A stretch of DNA of 64,000 nucleotides from an uncultured Dorea sp. GTDB lineage: Bacteria > Bacillota > Clostridia > Lachnospirales > Lachnospiraceae. The stretch spans positions 120,360 to 184,359 of the forward strand of contig CAMBRQ010000001.1 in NCBI GenBank assembly GCA_945870325.1, given 5' to 3'. Under the pieces are notes generated by a model. The model did not search any database. It saw nothing but the letters and a program-made list of their open reading frames with translations, and was not told the origin of the DNA. Numbering within the stretch: position 1 is the stretch's first letter; each line of letters opens with the position of its first letter. The position numbers and the translations under genes are program-made. This document shows, piece by piece, positions 36,233 through 45,602 of the stretch.

Positions 36233-38290
36233 CTACTCATCACGCTTTATCTCTAACATCTCTAGCAAATGCCTGTCACTGGTTCTCATAACTGCCGCAA
36301 CATACATATATTCTACCACACACAGAACGAGCAGCATAGCCAAAGCAATCACAAAAAGTGTTGTTGTCTTGCTTTTCATACTGGTCATCAGAATCCCGCT
36401 AAATAGTGACTTAATACCGAACACACTGCTGATGGCTGCTCCCACAACGGGTATACAGAAAAACCACCGGATCTGTGACCTTGCAGAGCGGCACAGCATC
36501 CTATAATCACATCCAAGATGTATCAATGTCTGATAACGCTTTCCATCTTTCTGCTGCTGCATCAGATACTGCACTCCCAGAACCGTATTCGATATAATCA
36601 GGAAAATAATTGCCAGATAGATTGTCAGGTAACTGGAACCTACCACGTAGAATAACTGCCTCCCTATATTCTGAAGATAACTCTCATACGGAACTTCCTT
36701 TTCATCCAGCAGCCGATTCACCTGTGCAATCGCCCGCATCAGCCCTTCCTTTTCTACAAAATTCTTCTCAAGTGTTGCATTCCAATAGACATTATCCTCT
36801 CTTCCTTCCAGCAATTTCTCATATGTCTTATCCGTTACGATCAATCCATAAGATATAGTAATCAACCGATCCGTAACCAGGCCTTCATGATAATATCCTT
36901 CCGTGATCTGATATTTTTCCCCATCGAATTCCACATACGGCTGACTGTCAAGTGCCTGTTCCACCACCTTATCTCTGGAATCTGTAGTAAACTCTGCATC
37001 ACTATACAATACCATCTGATTATCTTCTATCTGAATGGGTTTCTTCCCCGCAAGTTCCAGAATCCGGTTATATCCTGACAATTCAATCAGGTATGGAGAG
37101 GTAAAATACTGTAGATTGTTCAGAAGGATCTCCTTATCTTCTGAATTCTTCTGCTGCCTTATTGTATCTATAAACGACTCTGCACTGAACGTATGCTCAC
37201 TATCAAGTTCCGCAAAGAATAGTCCCGTCCGAACCTCAAATAGTTCATCAAAATACTTTGATATTTCACCAGAGCCTACGGCATCTTTCACTTCCTTTTC
37301 ATCTCCCTGAAAGGTATAGTCCATACAATGTCCCTCATGAATAGAACTTCCCACAGACAATGCCACTCCATATCCAAAACAGCAAACCGCTGCCAGAATC
37401 AGAAGCGAAGCGATCGCCAGCGTATTCGGCTTAAATGCAATATATTCCTGAATCTGCCGAAATGTAAACACGTTCAGACCGCTTTCCTTTTTCTTCCTTC
37501 GAAACAGCAATTCCACCACGGCACTAACTCCATAAAATGCCAGAAAAGTTCCACATATGCCGATCAGCATAGTAATCCCCATATTTCGGATATTCCGCCA
37601 TGCCATGCCTCTTATAGCCAGACAATACGCCAGACATAATAGCAGAATCCCCATCAGCATTTCTACAGCAACTTTTTTTCCACATACTTTCCTTGGCTTC
37701 TCCTCCTGAGAATCTGTCAACAACTTTTGAATCTCTGTTTTGGCAATCCTGCCGCTTAATATTGCAAATGCAACCGCCTTCACAAGAAAGAATCCAAGTA
37801 TAGTATACCCTGCCGCTCCTACCGAAAATGTAAACCTATGCCCCACAATTCCAAGCCCTACCAGCCTTGCCGTCACCAGACTGATTACTTCCGATAACAG
37901 AACTGCCACCGGAATCCCGACTGCCAGCGCCCACACACTGTTTAAAATATCTTCTGCAATCAGCATCCCGAATAATCTCGTCTTCCTCATGCCAGAGATC
38001 AGATAAATGCCAAATTCATGATTCCTGCGATCCAACTGATATTTACCCGCAAAATACACCAGAAAAAATATAATGAACAAAGTCATTCCATAAAGAACCG
38101 GAATCAGCCCAAGAAGCCTGGATACCGCATCACTCTCCATCTCCTTCAGAAATATCATTACATCCTGATTCTCTAACGATAATATAATGTAAAAAGCCAC
38201 AATTGACACAATCAGAGACACAAAATAGATGCCATTTTCCCTTCTGCTTCTCTTACTATTCCTGCGTACAAGATCAAAGAACATTCGCAC
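36233..38290 (-). CDS. bceB: BceB-like FtsX-family ABC permease
   Basis: 685 aa, about 10 TM segments with the large extracellular domain (about 310-540) between TM7 and TM8 that defines BceB permeases. The domain also serves as the sensor for the BceS kinase. Starts with an N-terminal RRNSKRSRRENGIYF segment, as in this family. Overlaps bceA by 17 bp. Confidence 0.92.
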   Translation of the reverse strand: MRMFFDLVRRNSKRSRRENGIYFVSLIVSIVAFYIILSLENQDVMIFLKEMESDAVSRLLGLIPVLYGMTLFIIFFLVYFAGKYQLDRRNHEFGIYLISGMRKTRLFGMLIAEDILNSVWALAVGIPVAVLLSEVISLVTARLVGLGIVGHRFTFSVGAAGYTILGFFLVKAVAFAILSGRIAKTEIQKLLTDSQEEKPRKVCGKKVAVEMLMGILLLCLAYCLAIRGMAWRNIRNMGITMLIGICGTFLAFYGVSAVVELLFRRKKKESGLNVFTFRQIQEYIAFKPNTLAIASLLILAAVCCFGYGVALSVGSSIHEGHCMDYTFQGDEKEVKDAVGSGEISKYFDELFEVRTGLFFAELDSEHTFSAESFIDTIRQQKNSEDKEILLNNLQYFTSPYLIELSGYNRILELAGKKPIQIEDNQMVLYSDAEFTTDSRDKVVEQALDSQPYVEFDGEKYQITEGYYHEGLVTDRLITISYGLIVTDKTYEKLLEGREDNVYWNATLEKNFVEKEGLMRAIAQVNRLLDEKEVPYESYLQNIGRQLFYVVGSSYLTIYLAIIFLIISNTVLGVQYLMQQQKDGKRYQTLIHLGCDYRMLCRSARSQIRWFFCIPVVGAAISSVFGIKSLFSGILMTSMKSKTTTLFVIALAMLLVLCVVEYMYVAAVMRTSDRHLLEMLEIKRDE

Positions 38291-39056
38291 TTCCTCCTCC
38301 CAACTGTGCTAACACCGTAATAATCCTCTCATAAAACTCTTCGCTGGTTTCTTCCGGCATCCTCCGTCGAAGTTCGTGGAACAATATTCCATCCTGTATG
38401 AATAAGATTCTGGAACAATAACTGGCCGCATTCGAATCATGTGTTACCATGAGAATCGTGCTTCCCTTCTCCTCATTAAGTCCTGCCAGTTTCTCCATCA
38501 ATGTTCTGGCACTCTTGCTATCCAGTGCCCCCGTCGGCTCATCCGCCAGGACAATCTCCGGCTCCAGAACCAGCGCCCTTGCCGCTGCCACACGCTGCTT
38601 CTGTCCCCCGGACATCTGCGCCGGGAACTTCATCAGCACCTCCCTGATATCCAGATACTTTGTCAGTTCCTGAATCCTCTGTCTGCACTCCTTCTCCGGT
38701 ATATTATGAATTGCCATCGGCAGCATAATATTCTCCCACCCGGTCAGATTATCCAATAACTCAAAATTCTGAAACAGATAGCCTATCTTATTCCCCCGAT
38801 AATCAGCAAGTTTCTTTCCTTTCAATCTTCCGATATCCTCACCCTTCAGGAGAATCCTTCCCTCTGTCGGACGAATCGTAGACGCAATACAGTTCAAAAG
38901 TGTCGTCTTTCCGGAACCACTACTTCCCATAATTCCTAGAAACTCTCCTTCCAGGACCTGGAAAGACATTCCATTCAAAGCCTTGGTAATACTTCCTCCC
39001 TTTCCGTAATACTTTCGTAGCGACTGCACTTCTAAAATCTTATTCATACTCCTCAT
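38274..39056 (-). CDS. bceA: BceA-like ABC transporter ATPase
   Basis: 260 aa. Walker A GSSGSGKT, signature MSGGQKQRVAAARAL, Walker B VLADEP, switch VTHD: the MacB/LolD-type ATPase of peptide-resistance exporters. AAGGAGG lies 10 bases before the ATG at 39056. Module order is bceA-bceB-bceR-bceS in one operon; bacitracin or other lipid-II-binding peptides are probable inducers. Confidence 0.92.
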   Translation of the reverse strand: MRSMNKILEVQSLRKYYGKGGSITKALNGMSFQVLEGEFLGIMGSSGSGKTTLLNCIASTIRPTEGRILLKGEDIGRLKGKKLADYRGNKIGYLFQNFELLDNLTGWENIMLPMAIHNIPEKECRQRIQELTKYLDIREVLMKFPAQMSGGQKQRVAAARALVLEPEIVLADEPTGALDSKSARTLMEKLAGLNEEKGSTILMVTHDSNAASYCSRILFIQDGILFHELRRRMPEETSEEFYERIITVLAQLGGGSANVL

Positions 39057-39091
39057 AGGCTAAATCCTCCTTCTGGTCTTTACATATTTAT

Positions 39092-39135
39092 ATTATAAAT
39101 CAGCCAGGAAGGAATGAACACTTACAGTTGGTGAA
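39092..39135 (-). promoter_or_regulatory. bceA promoter with possible BceR site
   Basis: Minus-strand -10 TATAAT (39092-39097) without a good -35; at that position and just upstream lies the imperfect dyad TTCAC-CAAC-TGTAA (39122-39135), resembling the TNACA-N4-TGTAA site of BceR. Confidence 0.4.
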
Positions 39136-39147
39136 AGGGGAGGTTGC

Positions 39148-39252
39148 AGTGTACGCAGAACTGAACCAGGATGGGCAGGCGTCAGTGAGAGTCATGGGCT
39201 GCGAAAGATTCCGATCTTCAGCAGCCCATGACTCTCATTGACACCGTACACT
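39148..39252. repeat. 105-bp hairpin element with 8-bp terminal inverted repeats
   Basis: AGTGTACG (39148-39155) and CGTACACT (39245-39252) are perfect inverted ends. Inside, a 22-bp stem (39181-39202 with 39219-39240) has one G-T pair. Shares the GAGTCATGGG...GCGAAAG...TCCG core with the hairpin at 58942-59013. Could double as a terminator for the gene ending at 39259. Confidence 0.65.
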
Positions 39253-39258
39253 TCCGAC

Positions 39259-39543
39259 TCATTCCAAATTCGCCAAAAACAATTCATAGAAATCATCTTC
39301 CCCTGCCAGCATCGGTGAATTCTCTCCACCGCCGTTCGTACTTCTTTTCATGGCAGCGTGGAACTCCTCTCCGGCGCAGATCAGTTCCATCTCGTAGATC
39401 TCATATCCAAGTTCCCGGCACACTTTGCAAAACGCCGATACCGGATCTTTCTCCTCTCTGGTAGCCAGCAATCTCTTCTTAAGTTCTTCATCTCTTAACG
39501 CCTTGTTCTGTAACTCATCCAACATTCCTACAACATCTGCCAT
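39259..39543 (-). CDS. Small Nif11-leader-like protein
   Basis: 94 aa. Start at 39541-39543 has GGAGGGAGAATT upstream; the longer reading from 39621 would overlap the neighbour. The helical stretch LQNKALRDEELKKRLLATRE followed by CRELGYEIYEMELICAGEEF is reminiscent of Nif11-type leader domains (x-LDEEL-x ... ELGY-x-x-x-x-E), and the protein has a Gly/Asn-rich break (STNGGGENSP) before an acidic tail. No modifying enzyme for a RiPP is adjacent, so leader function is only a suggestion. Confidence 0.55.
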   Translation of the reverse strand: MADVVGMLDELQNKALRDEELKKRLLATREEKDPVSAFCKVCRELGYEIYEMELICAGEEFHAAMKRSTNGGGENSPMLAGEDDFYELFLANLE

Positions 39544-39604
39544 AATTCTCCCTCCATATCTGCCATATTTCAAACTTTTGTCTCTTATTCCTACGATTAC
39601 ACCG

Positions 39605-41317
39605 TTATTTCTTCTTCCCACAGCAGTGTTTATATTTCATCCCACTGCCACAAGGGCAAGGATCATTTGGATATGTCTTCCCTACTATGGAAAAACCCGT
39701 TTTACGGTCTCTATTGCATAACTCTGCCCTTGTATATCCCCTACAAACAACTGTACGCGTATGATTCAACAGTTTCCGCATCTTCTTCTCAATAGTCTTC
39801 ACCTGTTTACGCCTTGAAACCGACTCTCCGAATTGCCTCAATCCTTCTTCAAACGCCGCCATCAGCATATCCAAGTCATAGCCCATATGAGCCCAAGTCT
39901 TAAGTTCGGAATAAATCATCTTTGAAAAAGGCTCTTCCAATTGGTACTCCGTCTGAACAAATTTTACAAATTCCTTTGCCGGTTCATCCAAATCATTGTC
40001 ATACCCTCTTACATATTCCATCATATATGAAAGGAATTCTTCTTTTTTCTCCGGAACATAATAAGGAACTTCTCCCTGCATCTCTAGAAGCCAGCGATAC
40101 ATCTCTTCTTCTTCCAAGTCTTTATGAAATAAAAGGTCTCCCTTTCTACACATCGCAGTACCCGCCGCAACAACATCATCAATCAGATCAATCACTTCTT
40201 CAATCGTAAGTTCATCTTTTTCATATTCAAGATAAATTCCTGCCATTTTATCAATTGGGATCACACCGTACAGATATCCGGCACATTCACAATAATCTGC
40301 TATCAGCCATTTCCGTTCTTTATCTCTTCGATACTGAATGGTAAAGATATTCTGATATTTCTCCCTTACATCTTTGGGAATCCTCAACACCCCCACCATG
40401 TTAAACGCTCCGTACGCACACAAGAACAATGATTTTCCAATCACTTCCTCATTCATCCAGATCCCTGCCGGATGATTCATGGCTTTTTCGAATATTTCGA
40501 CTTCTTCTCTTGATACCACCTCAAGTATACCCCTCATATACTCATCATCTAACAGCCGTTTGGCAATCCACTTGGCCAATTCTGCTTTCTTTAATGAAGT
40601 ATATCCTGAAAAAGCATTCACTTTAGCAATCATTGTCAGTACTTTCTTCGGATACTGTATGAGAACTGATTCTAACGTTGGAATCTCCCCAGCATCTTTA
40701 TTTTGCTCTATCCAATTCTCCGCTATTACTTTCCGCTCATACAGTTCATCCATCATCAGATCCATTTCATCCAATAGCATCTCTCTGCCTTCAACAGATT
40801 TCAAAAACTCCTCAAATTCCTCGTCCGCATCTCTTGGCTCTGCCTCATCAAACTCCATTCCCCTGAGTACTTGATTCGCATATTCCAGTTCAAACTCCTC
40901 TGCTTCCTCTATATACTCATAGAATCTCCACAGTCCCCCGCAGTCTTCTAACATATATGGACCTTTGGACTTCACCACTGCAGCATAGCGGTATTCATAC
41001 GGCACAATCTTCTCTACCACCAGGTCATGCTTCCAGTCATCTCCAAAATCATAAGTGTATTCGCACCTATTTCCTTCCCACATCCATGCATCAATACACT
41101 CTTTCTCAGCATCTTCCTGTCCATAATCATCCGGATCAATTGTAAATATTGCATCTTCATTCTTAAAATAGAATTCATACAGATGGCTATGTGTCCATCC
41201 AAATACACTTTCAATCACTGCATCCAAATCGGCAAACGTAATTCTATCCGGTACAATCACCCTTCTCCAGATTGGCGGCTTACTTCCTCTTATTGTAATT
41301 TTAATCTGATAGCCCAT
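39605..41317 (-). CDS. pRiA4b ORF-3-like domain protein with C-terminal SEC-C zinc motif
   Basis: 570 aa. Residues 1-175 are a PRiA4_ORF3 domain (IRGSKPPIWRRVIVPD, FGWTHSHLYEF, YTYDFGDDWKHDL). The middle is a helical region of unknown function, and the last 25 residues are a SEC-C zinc-binding motif (CPCGSGMKYKHCCG). The gene product may be regulatory or nucleic-acid associated; role unknown. It ends 62 bp before the start of the Nif11-like gene in the same direction. Confidence 0.85.
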   Translation of the reverse strand: MGYQIKITIRGSKPPIWRRVIVPDRITFADLDAVIESVFGWTHSHLYEFYFKNEDAIFTIDPDDYGQEDAEKECIDAWMWEGNRCEYTYDFGDDWKHDLVVEKIVPYEYRYAAVVKSKGPYMLEDCGGLWRFYEYIEEAEEFELEYANQVLRGMEFDEAEPRDADEEFEEFLKSVEGREMLLDEMDLMMDELYERKVIAENWIEQNKDAGEIPTLESVLIQYPKKVLTMIAKVNAFSGYTSLKKAELAKWIAKRLLDDEYMRGILEVVSREEVEIFEKAMNHPAGIWMNEEVIGKSLFLCAYGAFNMVGVLRIPKDVREKYQNIFTIQYRRDKERKWLIADYCECAGYLYGVIPIDKMAGIYLEYEKDELTIEEVIDLIDDVVAAGTAMCRKGDLLFHKDLEEEEMYRWLLEMQGEVPYYVPEKKEEFLSYMMEYVRGYDNDLDEPAKEFVKFVQTEYQLEEPFSKMIYSELKTWAHMGYDLDMLMAAFEEGLRQFGESVSRRKQVKTIEKKMRKLLNHTRTVVCRGYTRAELCNRDRKTGFSIVGKTYPNDPCPCGSGMKYKHCCGKKK

Positions 41318-41380
41318 AATTCCCCTTTCTTATCTTTCATCTGTTCGTTTGGCGTCTCACAAATAACCGGACAATACCGA

Positions 41381-42019
41381 TCACTCTACTCCAACCTTCG
41401 CACAGATATCCCTCAGGCAGCACCTGTCGCAATATGGCTTCGTTCTCGCCGTACAGACATCCCGTCCATGATATACTAAACGATGGCAGAAATCACTTCC
41501 TTCTTCCGGTGGAATAATCTTCCACAGTTCCATCTCCACTTTCTTCGGCTCTTTGATTCCACCCACCAGCCCCATGCGATTGACCAGACGTATGCAGTGT
41601 GTATCCGTTACGATTGCTGGTTCTCCGAAGACATCTCCCATAATCAGATTCGCGCTCTTTCGTCCCACGCCCGGTAATTTCAGAAGCGAGTTAAAATCCT
41701 TCGGTATCTTGCCGTCATATTCTTCCTTTAATATCTTCATACAGGCACTAATATCCCTTGCCTTATTCTTTCCCAGCCCGCATGGTCTGACGATCCGCTC
41801 GATATCCTCTACCTCCGCCGCTGCCAGGGCATCCACATCCGGGTATTTGGCATACAGATCTTCCACAACCACATTGACTCTCGCATCTGTACACTGCGCC
41901 GCCAGCCTGACGCTCACCAATAATTTCCACGCCTGGTCATAATCCAGGGTACATCCTGCATCCGGATATTCTTTTTTCAGGCGCTCAATCACTTCCAACG
42001 CTAATTCTTCTTTTGTCAT
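41381..42019 (-). CDS. nth: Endonuclease III
   Basis: 212 aa from the ATG at 42019, preceded by GGAGGAAGT. HhH motif LLKLPGVGRKSANLIMGD with the catalytic Lys, the catalytic Asp in VTDTHCIRL, and the C-terminal [4Fe-4S] loop C-x6-C-x2-C-x5-C (CTARTKPYCDRCCLRDIC). Bifunctional DNA glycosylase/AP lyase for oxidised pyrimidines. Confidence 0.96.
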   Translation of the reverse strand: MTKEELALEVIERLKKEYPDAGCTLDYDQAWKLLVSVRLAAQCTDARVNVVVEDLYAKYPDVDALAAAEVEDIERIVRPCGLGKNKARDISACMKILKEEYDGKIPKDFNSLLKLPGVGRKSANLIMGDVFGEPAIVTDTHCIRLVNRMGLVGGIKEPKKVEMELWKIIPPEEGSDFCHRLVYHGRDVCTARTKPYCDRCCLRDICAKVGVE

Positions 42020-42255
42020 ACTTCCTCCTGCTCCAGATAGTTCCATCTAATTCCGGAATCTTCCATAGTTCTTTTTTCCTAATCCCAATATGCTTATGAA
42101 CCATATTTTTTATCTACTTTGCTCCTAATCATACCATAATCACTGTAACTTGTTAAGTTTTTGCTAAAAGACTTCTTATTTTAATGCTTTTTGATGTTTT
42201 TTATTCTGTTTCTCTTTACTTCCGATTTCGCACGGTATATAATCGTTAAATCCCA

Positions 42256-42274
42256 GATGCATATAAAATGCATC
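42256..42274. promoter_or_regulatory. Dyad upstream of the LysR gene
   Basis: GATGCAT-ATAAA-ATGCATC, a perfect 7-5-7 inverted repeat 64 bp before the LysR ATG, within a 318-bp A+T-rich gap (42020-42337) that otherwise holds no gene. Plausible autoregulatory site. Confidence 0.5.
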
Positions 42275-42337
42275 AGATATATCAAATCCACATAGTATTT
42301 GCAGATTATATACAGATAAAATGATTCAGGAGGAACT

Positions 42338-43258
42338 ATGGAAATCACATACGACTATTACCGTATCTTCTATTATGTAGCCAAATATAAAAGTTTTTCC
42401 AAAGCTGCTGCCGCGCTTATGAGCAACCAGCCGAATGTCTCACGGTTCATGAACAACCTTGAAAACCAGCTCGGCTGCAAACTCTTCATCCGCTCCAACC
42501 GGGGAGTGACTCTTACTCCTGAGGGAGAGAAACTCTATCACCATGTTGCGATTGCCTATCACCATATCCAGACCGCTGAACTGGAACTGGCGAATGACAA
42601 GAGTCTTGCGAATGGCAGCATAACCATTGAAACCAGCGAAACTGCGCTGCATATACTGCTGCTGCCTATCCTTCAGAGATTCCACCAGACCTATCCCGGC
42701 ATCCGTCTCTGTATCTCTAACCATACAACACCGCAAGCACTGCAGGTACTAAAAAGCGGTCTTGCTGACTTTGCAATTGTCACCTCGCCCAAAGAGATGC
42801 ACAAACCACTAAAAAGGACACCGCTCGTACAATTCCAGGAGATTCTGATAGGAAGCAGCCAATATGCTTTTCTGGCAGATACCACGAACCATCTGTCCGA
42901 ATTATCCGGTTATCCGCTGATCAGCCTGGGCAAAGAAGCAGCCACCTATGAATTCTATTCGAAACTTTATTTACAGCATGATCTGGTATGGAATCCCGAT
43001 ACGGAGGTTGCTACAACCGACCAGATTCTTCCTCTTGTAAAGAATGGTCTTGGAATTGGCTTTGTACCAGAGAAGTTTGCTTTAGATGCTCTTGCAGCAG
43101 GCGAGGTATGCCAGATCCCTCTCTATGAGGATATCCCCTTCCGCACGATTTGCCTGATTGAAGACAGAAGCCACTCGCTAAGTATTGCCGCCAATGCCTT
43201 AAAACGCCTGCTGTTAGAGACCTGCGTCACAAGGCGGTCTCCTTCTCAGTCTGTATAA
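42338..43258 (+). CDS. LysR-family transcriptional regulator
   Basis: 306 aa. N-terminal winged HTH (YDYYRIFYYVAKYKSFSKAA, NQPNVSRFMNNLENQLG, LFIRSNRGVTLTPEGEKLY) and a periplasmic-binding-like effector domain (about 90-300). Sits upstream of the antiporter in the same direction, 160 bp apart, so it may control it. AGGAGG ribosome site. Confidence 0.92.
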   Translation: MEITYDYYRIFYYVAKYKSFSKAAAALMSNQPNVSRFMNNLENQLGCKLFIRSNRGVTLTPEGEKLYHHVAIAYHHIQTAELELANDKSLANGSITIETSETALHILLLPILQRFHQTYPGIRLCISNHTTPQALQVLKSGLADFAIVTSPKEMHKPLKRTPLVQFQEILIGSSQYAFLADTTNHLSELSGYPLISLGKEAATYEFYSKLYLQHDLVWNPDTEVATTDQILPLVKNGLGIGFVPEKFALDALAAGEVCQIPLYEDIPFRTICLIEDRSHSLSIAANALKRLLLETCVTRRSPSQSV

Positions 43259-43272
43259 CAGACAATCGTATA

Positions 43273-43289
43273 ATATACAATTTGTATAT
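43273..43289. promoter_or_regulatory. Perfect palindrome between lysR-type gene and antiporter
   Basis: ATATACAA-T-TTGTATAT, 8-1-8, 42 bp upstream of the antiporter -35 box. A candidate operator for the adjacent LysR protein. Confidence 0.5.
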
Positions 43290-43331
43290 CTGATATATAA
43301 ATATTACATAGGTAGAAAAACGCAAATTCGT

Positions 43332-43360
43332 TTGACACTTGAAATAGATGCTCTTATAAT
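43332..43360 (+). promoter_or_regulatory. Consensus sigma-A promoter of the antiporter
   Basis: TTGACA (43332-43337), 17-bp spacer, TATAAT (43355-43360): both boxes perfect. Confidence 0.9.
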
Positions 43361-43417
43361 TTGGGACGAGACAAAAGGAGGGTATCACAGGAAGCTGAAA
43401 CGAGAGGAGACATATTT

Positions 43418-44719
43418 ATGGAAAGCTACAAATACCTATTGGATCTGGCAGTCATTCTGCTGTCCACAAAACTTCTGGGACTTGCAACCAGAAAAGTACA
43501 GATGCCGCAAGTTGTAGGGGCACTTCTTGCCGGGGTTATCCTTGGACCGGCTATGCTGGGAATCCTGACTGAAACGGATTTCTTACATAATGTAGCCGAG
43601 ATCGGCGTCATCATATTGATGTTCTGTGCCGGACTTGAGACAGATATCAAGGAACTTAAGGCAAGCGGAAAAGCATCTTTCGTTATCGCATTGTGCGGTG
43701 TTATCGTCCCGTTAATTGGAGGCTTCGCCGCGGCATGGTTCTTTAACAAGCCGGGAATCATTGATTCCGATGCTTCCAGCAGTATATTCTTACAAAATAT
43801 TTTTATCGGCGTTATCTTAACGGCAACTTCTGTAAGTATTACAGTAGAGACTCTAAAAGAACTTGGAAAGTTAAAGACACGTTCCGGTAATGCAATCCTT
43901 GGCGCTGCTATTATCGATGACGTTCTCGGAATCGTGGCTCTTACTATTGTAACCAGCCTTGCGGATTCGTCTGTCAATATTGCCGCTGTCATGCTGAAGA
44001 TTGTGGGGTTCTTCGCATTTTCCGGCATTGTTGGTTTCTTCTTCTACAAAGCGTACAAAGCCTGGACGGCCCGGGCAGACAGAGGACTTCGAAGGCATGC
44101 GATCATGGCATTCGTGTTCTGTCTTGTAATGTCATATATTGCTGAGAAATTCTTCGGTGTTGCAGATATTACCGGTGCTTTCATTGCCGGACTGATCATC
44201 TCCAACACGAGTAAATCTACCTTTATACAGCGCAAATTCGATACCCTATCTTATATGTTGCTGTCGCCGGTATTCTTCGCAAGTATCGGTCTGAAAGTAG
44301 AACTGCCGAAGATGAATCTGGCGATTGTAGAATTCGCAGTCATCTTGACTGTCGTAGCAATCCTGACTAAGATCGTAGGCTGCGGTCTTGGCGCAAAGGC
44401 ATGTGGCTATAAGAATTACCAGTGCAAACGAATCGGAGTCGGTATGATCTCCCGTGGCGAGGTCGCCTTGATTGTTGCTAACAAGGGAGAGGCACTTGGA
44501 ATGCTGGGAAGCAGTTTCCTTGGACCTGTCATTATCGTGGTTATCATCACAACCATTATCACTCCGATCCTTTTGAAGATCATATTCAAGAGCGGACCGA
44601 ATATCAGTACATTACAAAAGGGAGAAGAGGTCACCTCATATTATGAAAATGCACCCCTTTACCGAGGGGAAGGACATGATACTTCCAGCCAGATAGGAGA
44701 AGACTTCATTTCTTTTTAA
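43418..44719 (+). CDS. Monovalent cation:proton antiporter, CPA2/Kef type
   Basis: 433 aa, about 12-13 TM segments, Na_H_Exchanger domain: QVVGALLAGVILGPA near the N-terminus, AAIIDDVLGIVAL with the paired Asp of CPA2 antiporters, GVADITGAFIAGLI, and SRGEVALIVA in the TM11-12 hairpin. The soluble KTN/TrkA-N domain of KefB/C is absent. ATG at 43418 is preceded by GAGAGGA; an earlier in-frame ATG at 43361 starts within or at the -10 region. Ion (Na+ or K+) not decidable. Confidence 0.9.
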   Translation: MESYKYLLDLAVILLSTKLLGLATRKVQMPQVVGALLAGVILGPAMLGILTETDFLHNVAEIGVIILMFCAGLETDIKELKASGKASFVIALCGVIVPLIGGFAAAWFFNKPGIIDSDASSSIFLQNIFIGVILTATSVSITVETLKELGKLKTRSGNAILGAAIIDDVLGIVALTIVTSLADSSVNIAAVMLKIVGFFAFSGIVGFFFYKAYKAWTARADRGLRRHAIMAFVFCLVMSYIAEKFFGVADITGAFIAGLIISNTSKSTFIQRKFDTLSYMLLSPVFFASIGLKVELPKMNLAIVEFAVILTVVAILTKIVGCGLGAKACGYKNYQCKRIGVGMISRGEVALIVANKGEALGMLGSSFLGPVIIVVIITTIITPILLKIIFKSGPNISTLQKGEEVTSYYENAPLYRGEGHDTSSQIGEDFISF

Positions 44720-44772
44720 GAAATTTTCGATTTGTTTAAGGAATTGAACATATTTTAGACACATTTATCCAT

Positions 44773-44938
44773 TATACTAAGAGTCAGATAGTTGAAGAAC
44801 ACATTCAACTATCTCCCCCCTCACAAAGTATTGCACCCAGGAATTTTGATTCCGGGTGCCGCACTTTACTCTCATTCCTTTTAGATAACTATAACAACAA
44901 CGAGAACCCGTTAGCCGGTCAGGTTAACGGGTTTTCTC
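44773..44938 (+). ncRNA. Candidate structured small RNA upstream of agrB
   Basis: A -10-like TATACT (44773-44778, weak -35) is followed by a perfect 11-bp hairpin AGATAGTTGAA/TTCAACTATCT (44786-44796 with 44804-44814), then a CCCCCC tract (44815-44820) in a single-stranded context. A second hairpin GCACCC...GGGTGC (44833-44859) and a final terminator AACCCGTTA/TAACGGGTT plus TTCTC (44905-44938) follow. No credible reading frame. C-rich unpaired segments that can bind SD sequences characterise Gram-positive regulatory RNAs. Part may simply be the antiporter's 3' end and terminators. Confidence 0.5.
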
Positions 44939-45044
44939 ATGTTTAGTTATCAATTTACGCATTTCAGTCAAACTTTTTATCCTGCCTCCTATTCTCATGT
45001 ATCCTAATGTATGTATATCCAATGCATATCAGGAGGTATCGAAG

Positions 45045-45599
45045 ATGAAGTTTTATTCATATTTAAAAGAAGAGCACAATTATACCGATTACCAGGTTAA
45101 GTTAGTACACTATGTGTTAATGTCTCTTCTGTCTGAATTCAGCAAATTCATACTGATGGGAATATTCTTTTACTATACCTCCAATCTTACATACTATCTT
45201 TTCAGTGTCTCGTTATTATTAATCCTGAGACGCTATAGCGGTGGGCTACACTGCAACTCCTATCTGGCATGTCTGATAACATCCTTCTGTTATCTCTACG
45301 TGTGCATTACCATATTGCCACAGTATGCTCCTGCCAGATTAATACAAATGGTACTTCTGGCTGCTGCTATTATGATCGGTTATTATATCTCGCCGATTCC
45401 ATCTCCTTACCACAAGGAACTACAGCACGGTCAGATATTTTCCTATAAGATGGTACTAACCGTACTAATCTTTCTGTATTTTATCAGCGTGTTCATATTT
45501 CCCCCGAACCGGTACCTTACGACTGGCTTCTGGGTGATTATGATACATATGCTGCAACTTGGCGCAGCATACTTGAAAAGCGTTCTTAAGGAGGTGTAA
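45045..45599 (+). CDS. agrB: AgrB-like accessory gene regulator peptidase
   Basis: 184 aa, polytopic. Catalytic residues fit AgrB: His69 and Cys76 (RRYSGGLHC...LAC), the same seven-residue spacing as His77/Cys84 of S. aureus. It cleaves the AgrD tail and forms the thiolactone. AGGAGG lies 8 bases before the ATG at 45045. An earlier ATG at 44997 has no SD. The agrD start follows the stop by 3 bp. Confidence 0.93.
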   Translation: MKFYSYLKEEHNYTDYQVKLVHYVLMSLLSEFSKFILMGIFFYYTSNLTYYLFSVSLLLILRRYSGGLHCNSYLACLITSFCYLYVCITILPQYAPARLIQMVLLAAAIMIGYYISPIPSPYHKELQHGQIFSYKMVLTVLIFLYFISVFIFPPNRYLTTGFWVIMIHMLQLGAAYLKSVLKEV

Positions 45600-45602
45600 T
45601 GT

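Noticed and set aside
44730..44762. Possible LytTR direct repeats before the candidate RNA
   Set aside because: GTTTAA and TTTAGAC-like segments at about 20-bp spacing match each other at only about half the positions.
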